The notes: generated from the sequence alone by a model not told the origin. A DNA stretch of 64,000 nt from Haliclona indistincta (GCA_964017065.1 OZ024785.1:8121672-8185671); one strand, 5' to 3'; shown: positions 31,863 through 44,591, counted from the first letter of the stretch. A program made the numbers and translations.

Positions 31863-32195
31863 ACAATTTCGAGCAATCTCCTTGCTACTGTAAGATGGGG
31901 CAACGCCAGAGAGCAGATTTAGGTGTCTTTTGAAGTATACAATTCATCACCAGGCGAAATATCAGCGTTTGAAAGTTAATGTGTAGTTTCAGGCCTCTAG
32001 CAGAACTTGCTATTGGTCCTTCAGTGCAACCTAATCACTTATAGTCTAATTCTCTCATCTTTGTTTTCTCACTGTACGTATGCACTGTAAAGCTCAAATA
32101 ATAATAATAATAAATACATTGTATGTAGCCGCCATCTTGTTTTCCCGTTCAACCCTACATAGGGAAGCGCTACCGTGCCTCCCTAACACTACCGT
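31863..32195 (-). mobile_element. Family-H repeat, partial reversed copy
   Basis: Carries the 'agcaatctccttgctactg' to 'cgttcaaccctacataggg' part in reverse, with a unique 110-bp stretch inside. It lies back-to-back with copy 2 at 32,227, the terminal hairpins meeting near 32,195-32,230. Confidence 0.65.
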
Positions 32196-32226
32196 GCCTC
32201 CCTAATACTCAACTCATGAATTATTA

Positions 32227-33418
32227 GGGAGGCACGGTAGTGCCTCCCTATGTAGGGTTGAACGAGAAAACAAGATGGCGGCTACATACAATGTATTAGC
32301 GTTCAAACGCTGATATTTCGCCTGGTGATGAATTTTATACGTCCAAAGACACTTAGATCTGCTCTCTGGCGTTGCCCCATCTTACAATAGCAAGGAGATC
32401 GCTCGAAATTGTTGCTAAAGTGACGAACCTGGAAACGGTGAAAAATCGAGTTTCGTCATCTTCGTCTTCTTCTTTCTTCAGCGCGCCTAGCGCCTTTACG
32501 CGAGCAGTGCCGAGACCGAAAAACCCACGAACAGTCGTGAAATTCTCCTGGCAGGTGCCTTTTGAACTTTGTTTTTAGCGTAACGGCGATATAAATTCCG
32601 CGATTTCTCGATCGTGATCCATTGTCAGCTAAAGTGTTAGACGCCATTATTGTGATTGCGCAATACGCACGTGACCAAGCAGTGATTAGCGCACGTGACC
32701 AAGCACTAGCTTTAGTATCGCCGCGCCGTATGGTTCACGGAGAACACATAATTTGTCTGGAGTCTTCGAAGAACGGTAAGCTGGTATAGGATCACCATTC
32801 TGCACTTGCCAGATAATTATAACCGCCGTACAGGTCTACAAACAAGTGTGGGCGGGGCTCGTATGCATGCATGCGTAGGCGACCTGATATGTACAGCATA
32901 ACAAGTTACAAGTTTAAAATAGAGAAAAGCCATCAACAACAGGAAAACTAAACCAATGGTGGAAACAAAGACGGCTCGGTACTTGCATGATATTGAACTG
33001 CACATTACTGAAAAAGAAAAAAGGACACAAACAAGAAAATTAAAAAGATTTCTATCGAAATCAATAGGATGTAGGGTTGTGAAATCTACCACTGGTCCAC
33101 AATGTAAACTAACAAGGAACAAACATGGAATGGTAACACGATTGCTAACAGACCATAGATCCCTACATCAGTGGCTGTACATAAGATCAATATTTTGTCA
33201 CAAGCTGAATGCACATCTGGTGTCAGTCAACAGTAACAATAGCTGTATTAGCTATAGTCAACCACAGCAGCCACTGATGTAGGGATCTATGGTCTGTTAG
33301 CAAGTCAATCGTGTTACCATTCCATGTTTGTTCCTTGTTAGTTTACATTGTGGACCAGTGGTAGATTTCACAACCCTACATCCTATTGATTTCGATAGAA
33401 ATCTTTTTAATTTTCTTT
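32227..33418. mobile_element. Family-H composite repeat, copy 2, upstream of R6
   Basis: Same layout as 12,385-13,643: GGGAGGCAC..GTGCCTCCC hairpin, GAAA/TTTC tract, and a foldback end with the KLKRFLSKS frame. An empty counterpart site exists at 17,580-17,611 (gaattattaattatgttgg), which points to a TA or TTA target duplication. Confidence 0.75.
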
Positions 33419-33559
33419 TAATTATGTTGGTTTAAAAACATACAATTTTTGACACTTCCCCTCACATGACTTTTAGTATGTTATAGAGGACATTTTTCTT
33501 TGTACGAAACAGTTGATTTGTGTTGCAATTAGTCAGAGGCCCTTGCCTGTACTAAGATA

Positions 33560-33569
33560 CCATATATGG
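33560..33569. promoter_or_regulatory. CCATATATGG box upstream of R6
   Basis: Perfect decamer 65 bp before the R6 ATG. Confidence 0.4.
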
Positions 33570-35351
33570 CAAGCCAGATCATCACTGTTCCTGCCAGATA
33601 CGTGATCTTCAATAAACTGACAGTACTTGCTGCAATGGCTAATACAAGTTGTGTTTTAATTGTGCTACTCATGATAGTGAAGTCGTGCCAGACTCAAAGC
33701 TCCTGTGATGAGTCTGAATGTAGAGCTAACTTGACAAGAGTAAACTGCAAGTGTGACAATGATTGTGGACTCTACAATGACTGCTGTTCGAACTACACAC
33801 CAACAAACCAAGCACAACCAAGCTATCTTCACCAGCTGTTAGAATGCCAGGGAATGGTAACTATCAACAAAATGGACTCATTTCATGGCAGTGTGCTAAT
33901 GGTGTCAAGATGCCCATCAGAAATGAACAATTCTCAATGCAGCAATCAATCACTCTTCCTACCAGTCACTGATCCACGCTCAAACTTTACCTTTCGTAAC
34001 ATCTACTGTGCTCTATGCAACAATGTTACTCAGGAAGAAGTCATGCTGTGGGAACCTCAATTCTTATGTCCTGATATTTCTGTTACCCGCCTACTTGATA
34101 CAACATATGATACTGTTCTGAAGGAATGTTACTTACAGACAATTTCCACTGATCTCCCATTCTCTCAGATTCGTACATGTGTACCGCACATTTCCACGTG
34201 CTCTAACACAAGTAGCTCAGAGCTAGAACACAACTGTACCAGCAAGCCAGTCAATCTTGTCGAAGATCGGACTTTAGATGGTGTAAAAGTATACAGGAAT
34301 CACTACTGTGCACTATGTAATGGAGCTTCTTCCACACTATGCTGGATTATACCTTTCTTTCCTATACTTTTCTTTTCGGGTAAGTTACACTAAAAATTCA
34401 GGGGTGGTGGCAAGGGGAAGCAATTGCTCCCCCAAAATAACAGTAGGGAAACACTGTTCCCCTACTCAGGTACTGTACACACTCAACTGACTACAGATAT
34501 ATAATTACCAAAACAGCATAGCTACTTAATTAAGTGGAAAGACTTATCTGATGTTTTTATTATTATCCAGGAACGTATAAAACAAAATTGAGTGTGTCAT
34601 GGAACCACTTCTTGACCATCAATGTAACAGTCACTGGTTTTCCACCCTTCGTTCCATCTACTACTAGCCCAACACAATCATGCTCAAGTTTCTATTCTTG
34701 TGCAAATAAAAATACAAGACGGATATGTAGCTGTGATGGATCGTGCTCCTTATATGGAGATTGTTGTCATGATGTGCAACAACTGAACAGTACAAGCAAT
34801 ATTAGCAGCGGAAACCTTTATAATATGCTGTCTTGTGTTCAAACAAGTTTTCCAGACCAACATGGTGAAGAGAGGCCAGCTTACAATTACAATGCATACT
34901 TCATGGTTACTGCCTGTCCTCAGCAATGGGTCTCCTCACATTCAAAACAAACAGCACAGCAAATCCTCCATTACTGCACTAACTCATCTCTCTCACCAGT
35001 AACTGATCTAACAACAAACCTCACCTTTCGCAACTCATACTGTGCTCAATGCAACAACATCAATCAGACCCAACTAGTGCATTGGAATGCAAACTACTTC
35101 TGTGACACAGACAATGGATCAATCGTTATCAACAGCATGTCACGTATCAGGAAATATTGCCGAATTTCGAATTTCAGTACCACTGTTAAGACTAGATCTT
35201 GTAAAAGACTGGTTTCATCATGCCCAAATACTTTTGACAATCAAAGTGTGATATTCCAGTGCAAAAATAACGGATTGGAAATCTACATAAAGGGTGAAGT
35301 TCTTTTCAAAAACAGGTGGTGTGCAGAATGCAACGGAGATATCAATTCTAA

Positions 35352-35931
35352 AGTTGTGTCTACACCTGAGCTGGCTTAATCTGGATTGACCGATCTGCAT
35401 CTAGCCGGATCGAACGATGCGCATCAAGATCCCGTTCAATGCGCATTAGTCGCGTCTACACTAGCTAGTACTAAAGCATCGTCGAGTCGAATTGTCTCAG
35501 CCACGCCTACATTTGCATATGATCGTCACGTGCTTCAGTAAAATCATGGCGCCTGAACAGTTTGTGGCCCTCTTCTTCCTTTGGTATGTATGGCGTCTGT
35601 ACAGCACTGCTAAGCGCAGTGTGAAGGGAACAAATATTCCTCGCTCCACACTGCCACGAGCGCTTTGGTGGCATTCAACGACTAGCCCGCCATCGCGTGG
35701 AGTATACTGAGTCGTGGTCACGTGAAATACGCCCACTTTTGCCTGCTAGCGCATTGCGCAATTGCGCGATCCACTTCAACTGGATTGAAACCACCTCTGC
35801 AGGTGGATTGGGATTAATCCGGATTCGAACCGGTTCCATTCGATGCGCATTGGCACAGAGTTGGTGTGGACGCGACGGATGCGCATTCAATCCGGTTTGA
35901 TGCGCATTGAGTCTCAGGTGTAGACACCCCT
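35352..35931. mobile_element. 580-bp MITE inserted in exon B of R6, TAA target duplication
   Basis: Inverted termini AG(T/G)(T/G)GTGTCTACACCTGAG, flanked by TAA (35,349-35,351 and 35,932-35,934). All intact paralogues show the single uninterrupted attcTAAatgtttc site. GATGCGCAT words are repeated near both ends. The 3-bp target and termini would fit a PIF/Harbinger-type MITE; this class call is an inference. Confidence 0.85.
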
Positions 35932-36077
35932 TAAATGTTTCGGACTTTTCATACCTTGCGATAGTGCGATACCTTGCGTAATAGTTCTTCCTACACTACT
36001 CCCACCACCCCCACCACCAGGTAAGTGACAGTGCTAAATAAAATTGTACTTTTTAAGTATACATGATTTCATAGAAT

Positions 36078-36520
36078 TAATATGCATAATATTCATAACC
36101 TGTGGTCACCACGCTAGTGTAAACGCAGTGCAAACCGGCCTCTACGTAGAATTGCGTCACAGGCAGCGACACAGACCGAGGAAGACTCTTCAGAAGATTA
36201 AAACAAGTACATGTAGTCGTAAAAATGACTGCTAGACAGTACTAGCTATAGCCAGGGCTCAGACATGTATTCTTGTATCATGTGATTGCAACGCTGACGT
36301 CACATCTTGCGGCGCGCGACCAAAAACCACAGAAATTAACTCAGCTTTACACACGCTAGACTACATATTGTACGTTTTACTTTCGTTTGCAACAGTTTTA
36401 GCTATCAAAGGTCTGGCTGCAGCATCATAAGTATGTGTACCACAATCGGTTGGATCCGTTTGGCCCGATCTTACAGAGTTTGTATTATATGAATACTAAC
36501 AGTTGTAAGTACGTAATGAC
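36078..36520. mobile_element. Fragment of element E1 in intron B-C of R6
   Basis: Matches 20,494-20,760 (attaatatgcataatattca ... ggatccgtttggcccgatct) with about 175 bp of foreign sequence near 36,155-36,330. Neither TTAA end is present. Confidence 0.7.
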
Positions 36521-36616
36521 TATAATTCGCCTGCTATTCTTACGGCATTCTCATCTACGTGCGCGCGTGTACAGAATTACTATAAAGGCTTGTTTGTAGC
36601 ATTAACCGGTTAGCAG

Positions 36617-36699
36617 TTTCCGGTGGTTCAGTGGTTAGATATGGTGGCTCGTAATGCAGACGTTCGGGGTTCGATTCTCTTTACACTAATGTTTTTTTT
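36617..36699 (+). ncRNA. tRNA-like Pol III unit (tRNA-derived SINE or tRNA relic)
   Basis: A perfect A-box match TGGTTCAGTGG (36,624-36,634) and a B box GGTTCGATTC (36,668-36,677) are spaced as in tRNA genes. A T8 run follows at 36,692-36,699. The anticodon and acceptor stems do not pair convincingly, so it is probably not a working tRNA. Confidence 0.5.
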
Positions 36700-36748
36700 C
36701 TTGTTTTTTTTTTAGAACTTAAGTTTTTTAGCTAGTTACGACACTCTC

Positions 36749-36900
36749 GACGATCCTTGTGAGTGCCAGAGGCCCTGTTTAGAACACCCCTCCCGACGAT
36801 CCATAGCTAGGGCCGAAGGCCCTTTGAGGACGCCCCTCCCGACGATCCATAGCTAGGGCCGAAGGCCCTGTTAGGACGCCCCTCCCGACGATCCTTAGGC
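36749..36900. repeat. Tandem repeat, period about 46-47 bp, just over 3 units
   Basis: Units beginning gacgatcc, with gggccgaaggccct palindromic cores and cgcccctccc ends. GC-rich relative to surroundings; its role is unknown. Confidence 0.8.
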
Positions 36901-36965
36901 TTGACAACCCTTCCAACTTTGCGCAGTTAGGAGAAGGTTTTTAAGGGTTTAGGGTTTAGTAGTTT

Positions 36966-37483
36966 GGTCACGTGCGCTAACCACTGCTTGGTCACGTGCG
37001 CGTGCGTATTGCGCAATCACATTATTGGCGTCTAACATTAATTTTAGCTGACAATGTATCACGATCGAGAGATCGCGGAATTTATATTGACGTTTCGCTA
37101 AAAACTAAGTTCAAAAGGCACCTGCCAGAAGAATTTCACGACTGTTCGTGGGTGTTTTGGTCTCGGCATTGCTCGCGTAAAGGCGCTAGGCGCGCTGAAG
37201 AAAGAAAGAAGAAAGAAAGAAGAAAGAAAGAAAGAAGAAAACGAAGATGACGAAACACGATTTTCACCGTTTCCAGGTTCGTCACCTTAGTAACAATTTC
37301 GAGCAATCTCCTTGCTACTGTAAGATGGGGCAACGCCAGAGAGCAGATTTAAGTGTCTTTTGACGTATACAATTCATCACCAGGCGAAATATCAGCGTTT
37401 GAACGCTAATACATTGTATGTAGCCGCCATCTTGTTTTCTCGTTCAACCCTACATAGGGAGGCACTACCGTGCCTCCCTAAAA
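36966..37483 (-). mobile_element. Family-H repeat, reversed copy in intron B-C of R6
   Basis: Runs from the GGTCACGTGCGC words to the terminal GGGAGGCAC..GTGCCTCCC hairpin (reversed) and contains the same GAAA tract. It lacks the foldback half present in copies 1 and 2. The right edge abuts TA(AA). Confidence 0.75.
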
Positions 37484-39022
37484 GCAACAGTATTAGAATC
37501 TTAAACTACAAATTATTTACAATTCTCTTAATCTAGATTTTGCATTCAGTGGATTACTTGATGTTACTGGTACCGGACAAACAACACAGAAAGTTCAATA
37601 CACAATCAGAGTTTACTGCGAACTTGATGAAGTGTACGATTTTAACACTGATCAATGCAGGAAAAGATTTGTCCCACCACTATTACCCAATATAACTATT
37701 GATTATGAAGACGAAGAATTAAACTATACAACTGAAGAAACAAACAGTAGCAAGACTACAGACACTATCACACCTAATAATGATCCATTCAACTGTACTT
37801 TAACTCTGATTGCACTGAATTCAAGTGAGTATGTGCAAGTGGACAATCACACAATACTCTACCAAGATCGACCATTCAAGGTTGTCACTCGAGATCATCT
37901 TGATAGACCTGTCATCTGCATTAACCTGACTAACAATGGAACACTGTTAGTGAATGCTACTATAGTGGTAACACCACTGGCATTCATAGTACTAACATAC
38001 ATTGGTAGTAGCCTCTCCATCCTTGGTAGCATAGCAATTCTACTAACTTATTCTATCTTTCGTGAGCTAAGGTCTCTGCCCAGTAAGATCCTCATGAACC
38101 TAGCCACAGCATTCCTAGTGAGTGATCTACTCATTCTGCTGTATGGTGCATCATCTGCCAGTCCATTCACGCTGGAAGGTACAGCTACAATGGCTATTCT
38201 TCTTCACTTCTTCATGCTCAGTCGGTTCAGCTGGATGAGTCTCATGGCATTTGAGTCTTGTCGAGTGTTTGGTCTTGCTGTCAAACTGCAGTCAGACATT
38301 TCAAAGAAATCTAAAACCATACTCCTCATGGTCTATCTGGTCATTGGTTGGGGTCTCCCCCTCACCATCACATTAATCACTATTATCATCAACTATGCTA
38401 CTGATGGTCTAGTGTTGTATGGCGAGACTAGTAATGGTACCGTAGGCCCTCCATGGATCAACCACCCACCCTCTGCTGCTGTAGCTTTCTTGGCGCCTAT
38501 TGTTCTGGCTCTTCTGTTCAATGCTGCAGCATTCATAGCATCAAGCGTGCTACTGTGCAAAGCAGCTTTTAGTGAAAAAAGAAGTGGCAGTAAAAATGGT
38601 GCAAACTTGCGTTACTTCCGTGTTATTGTAGCTCTCTTCTCTGTCATGGGTCTGACATGGCTGTTTGGGTTCCTGGCTCTGATCGGTCAAATGAATTGGG
38701 CATGGTACCCATTCATTATTCTGAACAGCTCTCAAGCACTGTGGATCGCTGCCACATTTCTACTGACAAAGAAGATCATCAAACTCTACTGTCACAAATT
38801 TAAACCAGAAGAAACTAAAACGTCTGAGCTTAAAGACAACAGTAAAAAGAGTCTCAACCATTAAAACAACCCACCAACTGTGTAACAGTCTTCTAATAGT
38901 ATAATAAATGTATTAATCTTGTGCTGTTATCTTTTCATATTGTTGTAGTAGCCCAAAAAAATTGCTCCCTGACTCTTATGTATTTTTTAAAATCTCCACT
39001 GTAAACACCAGTGAATAAATAA

Positions 39023-39438
39023 TAAGAGGAACTGGAGCTAAGAATGTGATTCTAGCTGGGGGCTTGGCTTGGTCCAACTCTCTAGCCCAATGGCTGCAAT
39101 ATAAACCCACTGATCAGCTCAACAACCTTGGTGCCTCTTGGCATAGCTACAATTTTAACTACTGCAAGGAAAAGAGTTGCTGGGAGACCTCTGTGGGTAG
39201 AGTGAAGGCACAATACCCAGTCGTGGCAACAGAGTTTGGAGAGAATGACTGTAGTGGGGTATATGTAACTCCTCTCATGCAATGGATGGATTCGGTCGTT
39301 ATGAGCTACCTTGCCTGGACATACAACACATGGGACTGTAAGTCAGGACCTGCTCTCATTAGCAGCTATGATAATGGGGGCGTACCCACTGGATACGGCA
39401 CTGCTGTGAAGAACCACTACTCAAAGCTGACCGTCTAA
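39023..39438 (+). pseudogene. GH5 3'-terminal fragment gh5'-4, frame intact
   Basis: Common junction after R6; 130 open codons to the TAA at 39,436-39,438. The encoded residues are the same as in gh5'-2, including the variant GVYVTP. TEFG Glu kept. Confidence 0.8.
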
Positions 39439-39680
39439 CTACAGCATGGGAACTAACAATACTACATAGTGTGAACAGGCGTACATTGTAATTGTTGAAC
39501 ATGTACACAATCTGAACAGTTCTTGATGACACACACTATGTATGTTACTTTAACTAAAATTAGCTATAATTAAGCATGCTTCCTAACTTGCAACAAGGCT
39601 GAACACATGGTGATGATACAGCATGTTATGGTGTGCAGTGCAAAACATGATCACATTGCCAGATACATGTATGTAGGAGT

Positions 39681-39690
39681 CCATATATGG
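39681..39690. promoter_or_regulatory. CCATATATGG box upstream of R7
   Basis: Perfect decamer 70 bp before the R7 ATG. Confidence 0.4.
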
Positions 39691-39760
39691 CAAGCCAGAC
39701 CATTGCTGTTCCTGCTATTATCAGTGATCTTCAATAAACCAACCGTCAGTGCTTGCTGCA

Positions 39761-42700
39761 ATGACTAATACAAGTTGTGTTTCAATTGTGCTACTCCTGA
39801 TAGTGAACTCGTGCCAGAGTCAAAGCTCCTGTGATGAGTCTGAATGTAGAGCTAACTTGACAAGAGTAAACTGCAAGTGTGACAATGATTGTGGACTCTA
39901 TAATGACTGCTGTTTGGACTACACACCAACAAACCAAGCACAAACAAGCTATCTGCACCAGCTGTTAGAATGCCAGGGAATGGTATCTATCAACAAGACA
40001 GACTTTATTGACTTATTACCTCATAGCAGTGTGCTAATGGTGTCAAGATGCCCATCAGAAATGAACAATTCTCAATGCAGCAATCAATCACTCTTCCTAC
40101 CAGTCACTGATCCACGCTCAAACTTCACCTTTCGTAACATCTACTGTGCTCTATGCAACAACATTACTCGGGAAGAAGTCGTGCTGTGGGAACCTCAATT
40201 CTATTGTCCTGATATTACTGTTACCCGCCTACATAATATAACATATGATACTGTTCTGAAGGAATGTGACTTACTGACAATTTCCACTGATCTCCCATTC
40301 TCTCAGATTCGTACATGTGTACCACACATTTCCACATGCTCTAACACAAGTAGCTCAGAGCTAGACCACAACTGCACCAGCAAGCCAGTCAATCTGGTCG
40401 TAGATCGGACTTTAGATGATGAAAAAGTATACAGGAATCACTACTGTGCACTATGTAATGGAGCTTCTTCCACACTATGCTGGATCAAGTTCCCTCCTGA
40501 AATATTCGTTTTGAGTAAGTTACACTAAAAATTCAGGGGTGGTGGCAAGGGGAAGCAATTGCTCTCCCGTAGGGAAACACTGTTCCCCTACTCAAGTACT
40601 GTACTCACTCAGCTGACTACAGATATATAATTGCCTAAACAGCATAGTTACTTAAGTGGAAAGACTTATCTGATGTTTTTTATAATTACACAGGACCGTA
40701 TAAAACAAAATTGAGTGTATCGTGGAACCACTTCTTGACCATCAATGTAACAGTCTCTGGTTTTCCCCCCTTCGTTCCACCTACTACTAGCCCTAGTCTT
40801 CCATCCTTCGTTCCACCTACTACTAGTCCTAGTCTTCCATCCTTCGTTCCATCTACTACTAGTCCTAGTCTTCCATCCTTCGTTCCACCTACTACTAGTC
40901 CTAGTCTTCCATCCTTCGTTCCACCTACTACTAGTCCTAGTCTTCCATCCTTCGTTCCACCTACTACTAGTCCTAGTCTTCCATCCTTCGTTCCACCTAG
41001 TACTAGCCCTAGTCTTCCATCCTTCGTTCCATCTACTACTAGTCCTAGTCTTCCATCCTTCGTTCCACCTACTACTAGTCCTAGTCTTCCATCCTTCGTT
41101 CCATCTACTATTAGTCCTAGTCTTCCATCCTTCGTTTCACCTACTACTAGTCCTAGTCTTTCACCTACTATAGCTACTCCCCCAGCACAAACATGCTCAA
41201 GTTTCTATTCTTGCGCAGAAAACAATACAAGATGTAGCTGTGATGAATCGTGCTCCTTATATGGAGACTGTTGTCATGATGTACAACAACTGAACAGTAC
41301 AAGCAATATTAGCAGCGGAAACATTTATAATATGCTGTCTTGTGTTCAAACGAGTTTTTCAGATCAACATGGTGGAGAGAAGCCCGCTTACTACTTCATG
41401 GTTACCACCTGTCCTCAGCAGTGGGTCTCCTCCCATTCAAACCAACAAACGGCACAGCAAATCCTCCATCACTGCACTAACTCATCTCTCTCACCAGTAA
41501 CTGATCCAACAACAAACTTCACCTTTCGCAACACATACTGTGCTCAATGCAACAACATCAATCAGACCCAACTAGTGCATTGGAATGCAACCTACTTCTG
41601 TGATACAGACAATAGGTCAATCGTTATCAACAGCTTATCACGTATCAGGAAATATTGCCGAATTTCGAATTTCAGCCCCACTGTTAAGACTAGATCTTGC
41701 AATAGACTGGTTTCATCATGCCCAAATACTTTTGACAATCAAAGTGTGATATTCCAGTGCAAAAATAACGGATTGGAAATCAACATAGAGGATCGAGTTC
41801 TTTTCAAAAACAGGTGGTGTGCAGAATGCAATGGAGCTATCAATTCTAAATGTTTCGGACTTTGCAGTCCGTGCATGGTCGATTCTCCTGGACAAACCCC
41901 ACCACCAAGTAAGTGACAGTGCTAAATAAAATTGTACTTTTTAGGTAAAAATAAAAATTATGCTGCTGTAAAAATAAAGCACCAAAGGTGCAGATGCCTC
42001 AGTGGAATGCCACCATTTCACATACACAGTACTTCAGCTATTATACCTTTCGGTACAGCAAATCAGCAATCACAATCCAGTAATACCCGTACTTATCACC
42101 TTGTAACACATGCCATTCCTCTGGTCTTTATATTTAGTTTATTTTGTTTAGTGTAGATTAATTATAATTATCACGATGTTTCTGTTTTATTTCTTGTGCA
42201 TTTGTTTGCTTTTGTTGTTGTTCTGGCTCTATATAATTATTATCTGTGGAGTCCATCAGCAGTAAACTTGGCTTAATTTTTGGTCTATTGTACTTCCTTT
42301 CTGTGTGCTGCTGTGAAGTCTGATAATAATCAACTCCCACAATAATATACTAATTAGGTTATAGACAAAAGCTACTTGTACAGGGGATTGCAAGTTGCTT
42401 GACCTGCTAGCACATGCGCACAGTACGTTTTCTGTACAATTAGTATACAGAAACACGCTATGGGCATGCGCTAACAGGAAATTGTTTGTCAAGCAACCTG
42501 CAATCCCCTGTACAGCAACAGTATAATTATGAATCCTAAACTACATTATTAGTTATACTTTTCTTAATCTAGAGTTTGAATTCAGCATATTTCTTGATGT
42601 TACTGGTACCAGACAAACAACAAAGAAAGTTCAATACACAATCAGAGTTTACTGCGAATTTGGTGAAGTGTACGATAGAAACACAGGTCAATGCAGGAAT

Positions 42701-43891
42701 ATATTTGCCCTATTACCCAATATACCTATCAATGATACAGCTAATCATGAAGAAACAAACAGTAGCAAGACTACAGACACAATCACACCCAATAATGATT
42801 CATTCAACTGTACATTAACTCTGATTGCACTGAATTCAAGTGAGTACGTGAGAGTGGATAATCACACAATACTCTACCAAGATCGACCATTTAACGTTGT
42901 CACTCGAGATCATCTTGATAGACCTGTCATCTGCATTAACCTGACTAACAATGGAACACGGTTAGTGAATGCTACTACAGTGGTAACACCACTGGCATTC
43001 GTAGTACTGACATACATTGGTAGTAGCCTGTCCATCCTCGGTAGCATAGCAATTCTACTAACTTATTCTATCTTTCGTGAGCTAAGGTCTCTGCCCAGTA
43101 AGATCCTCATCAACCTAGCCACAGCATTCCTAGTGAGTGATCTACTCATTCTGCTATCATCTGCCAGTCCATTCACACTGGAAGGTACAGCTACAATGGC
43201 TATTCTTCTCCACTTCTTCATGCTCAGTCGGTTCAGCTGGATGAGTCTCATGGCATTTGAGTCTTGTAGAGTGTTTGGTCTTGCTGTCAAACTGCAGTCA
43301 GACATTTCAAACAAATCTAAAACCATACTCCTCATGGTCTATCAGGTCATTGGTTGGGGTCTCCCCTTCACCATCACATTAATCACTATTATCATCAACT
43401 ATGCTACTGATGGTCTAGTGTTGTATGGCGAGACCAGTAATGGTACCGTAGGCCCTCCATGGATCAACCACCCACCCTCTGCTGCTGTAGCCTTCTTGGC
43501 GCCTATTGTTCTGGCTCTTCTGTTCAATGCTGCAGCATTCATAGCATCAAGCGTGCTACTGTGCAAAGCAGCTTTTAGTGAACAAAGAAGCGGCAGTAAA
43601 AATGGTGCAAACTTGCGTTATTTCCGTGTTATTGTAGCTCTCTTCTCTGTCATGGGTCTGACATGGCTGTTTGGGTTCCTGGCTCTGATCGGTCAAATGA
43701 ATTGGGCATGGTACCCATTCATTATTCTGAACAGCTCTCAAGCACTGTGGATCGCCGCCACATTTCTACTGACAAAGAAGATCATCAAACTCTACTGTCA
43801 CAAATTTAAACCAAAAGAAACTAAAACGTTTGAGCTTAAAGACAACAGTAAAAAGAGTCTCAACCATGAAAACAACCAACCAACTGTGTAA
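39761..43891 (+). CDS. Receptor R7: SMB 7TM receptor with long stalk and extended tail
   Basis: Exons: A 39,761-40,514, B 40,694-41,908, C 42,573-43,891; 1095 codons. Exon A encodes exactly the R3 exon A product, 30,166 bp downstream of it. Exon B has 11 stalk repeats. Exon C is the FEFS type without YGA; unusual changes are a Gln in TM4 (VYQVIGWG) and Ile for Met in TM2 (KILINLA). The usual TAA after SLNH is GAA here, so the tail runs on for ENNQPTV. Poly(A) signal 44,016-44,021. Confidence 0.85.
40765..41160 (+). repeat. Coding minisatellite, 36-bp unit x11 (R7)
   Basis: Eleven in-frame units. The last two (FVPSTISPS, FVSPTTSPS) share the Ile variant with R3, anchoring the alignment of the two arrays at their 3' ends. 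Confidence 0.95.
42381..42510. mobile_element. Family-M MITE in intron B-C of R7
   Basis: Same TA-flanked 130-bp insertion as in R3 and R5. Confidence 0.75.
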
Positions 43892-44079
43892 CAGTATAAT
43901 ACCATAGTAAATGCATTTTTCTTGTGCCGTTACCCTTTTCATATTGTTGTAGTAACCCAAAAATTGCACCCTGACTTTTATGTATTTTTTCAAATCTCCA
44001 CTGTAAACACCAATGAATAAATAAATTGTAAACTATAGCTTGGAGCACACTTGTATTGCTGAAGTTCCTCTGGGCTCTG

Positions 44080-44591
44080 CTAGTCTGACCAAGTTACTCC
44101 GAGTGTTCGACCAATGAAACCATACACATCAGCTATCTTGTCAATCTGTAGCGGGCACACACAAAATATGAACTTGAAAATGCATAATTCAGATCTATCT
44201 GTGTTACATTCAATGTTTATCAAGTATTAAAAGTGATTGACTTTGATCGAAAACAAGTCTTGTGAAGGCTTAGTCGTTCACTATACTGCCTAAGTTATCT
44301 ATGCACGCATTGTGGTGATAAGAATTAAACGTTTACACAGTTTTCTTTTAGAGGTTCAAAATATACCACAACTCTGTTCATGCAGCACTCACCACTTTAG
44401 ATGTAGGCTTGCCTCCTCCATGACCTGCCTTCTCTTCAATACGAATCATCAGCGGATTGGTCTTGATAAAATGAAAGAAAAGGCTTTAAAACAAGCTAAA
44501 GAACTATATTGTACGACCATTATAGGTAACTCCCTTATCTTACCTGTTTCTCTATTCCACACATGATGTGATGAAGCTCGTTGTGCACCCA
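44080..44591 (-). pseudogene. PREP 3' fragment prep'-3 (antisense)
   Basis: Minus-strand exons from about 44,591 to 44,544, then 44,461-44,393 and 44,145-44,080. The middle exon ends SKV at GTGAGT. The acceptor of the last exon is CTACAG instead of CTGCAG, still AG. Residue differences to prep'-2 are few. Same relic in the same position behind a long-stalk receptor. Confidence 0.75.

Larger units (their letters stand above)
33635..38864 (+). pseudogene. Receptor R6: SMB 7TM receptor interrupted by a MITE in exon B
   Basis: Exons: A 33,635-34,379; B 34,571-35,351 plus 35,935-36,020, split by a 580-bp element; C 37,537-38,864. Read without the element and its duplicated TAA the gene is open for 979 codons, so the insertion is recent. 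With the element the frame stops at 35,377-35,379, after the second module's WCAEC motif and before the membrane domain: at most a soluble two-module protein. The intron A-B site reads TTAATTAA (34,528-34,535), which could be an excision scar. Intron B-C (1.5 kb) holds an E1 fragment, a tRNA-like sequence, tandem repeats and a reversed family-H copy. Confidence 0.8.

Noticed and set aside
36617..36688. Functional tRNA gene (apparent CGT anticodon loop CTCGTAA)
   Set aside because: The anticodon and acceptor stems do not pair; kept only as a tRNA-like element.
36741..36900. CRISPR-like repeat array
   Set aside because: Units are contiguous, about 46-47 bp, without spacers; the genome is eukaryotic. 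Ordinary tandem repeat.
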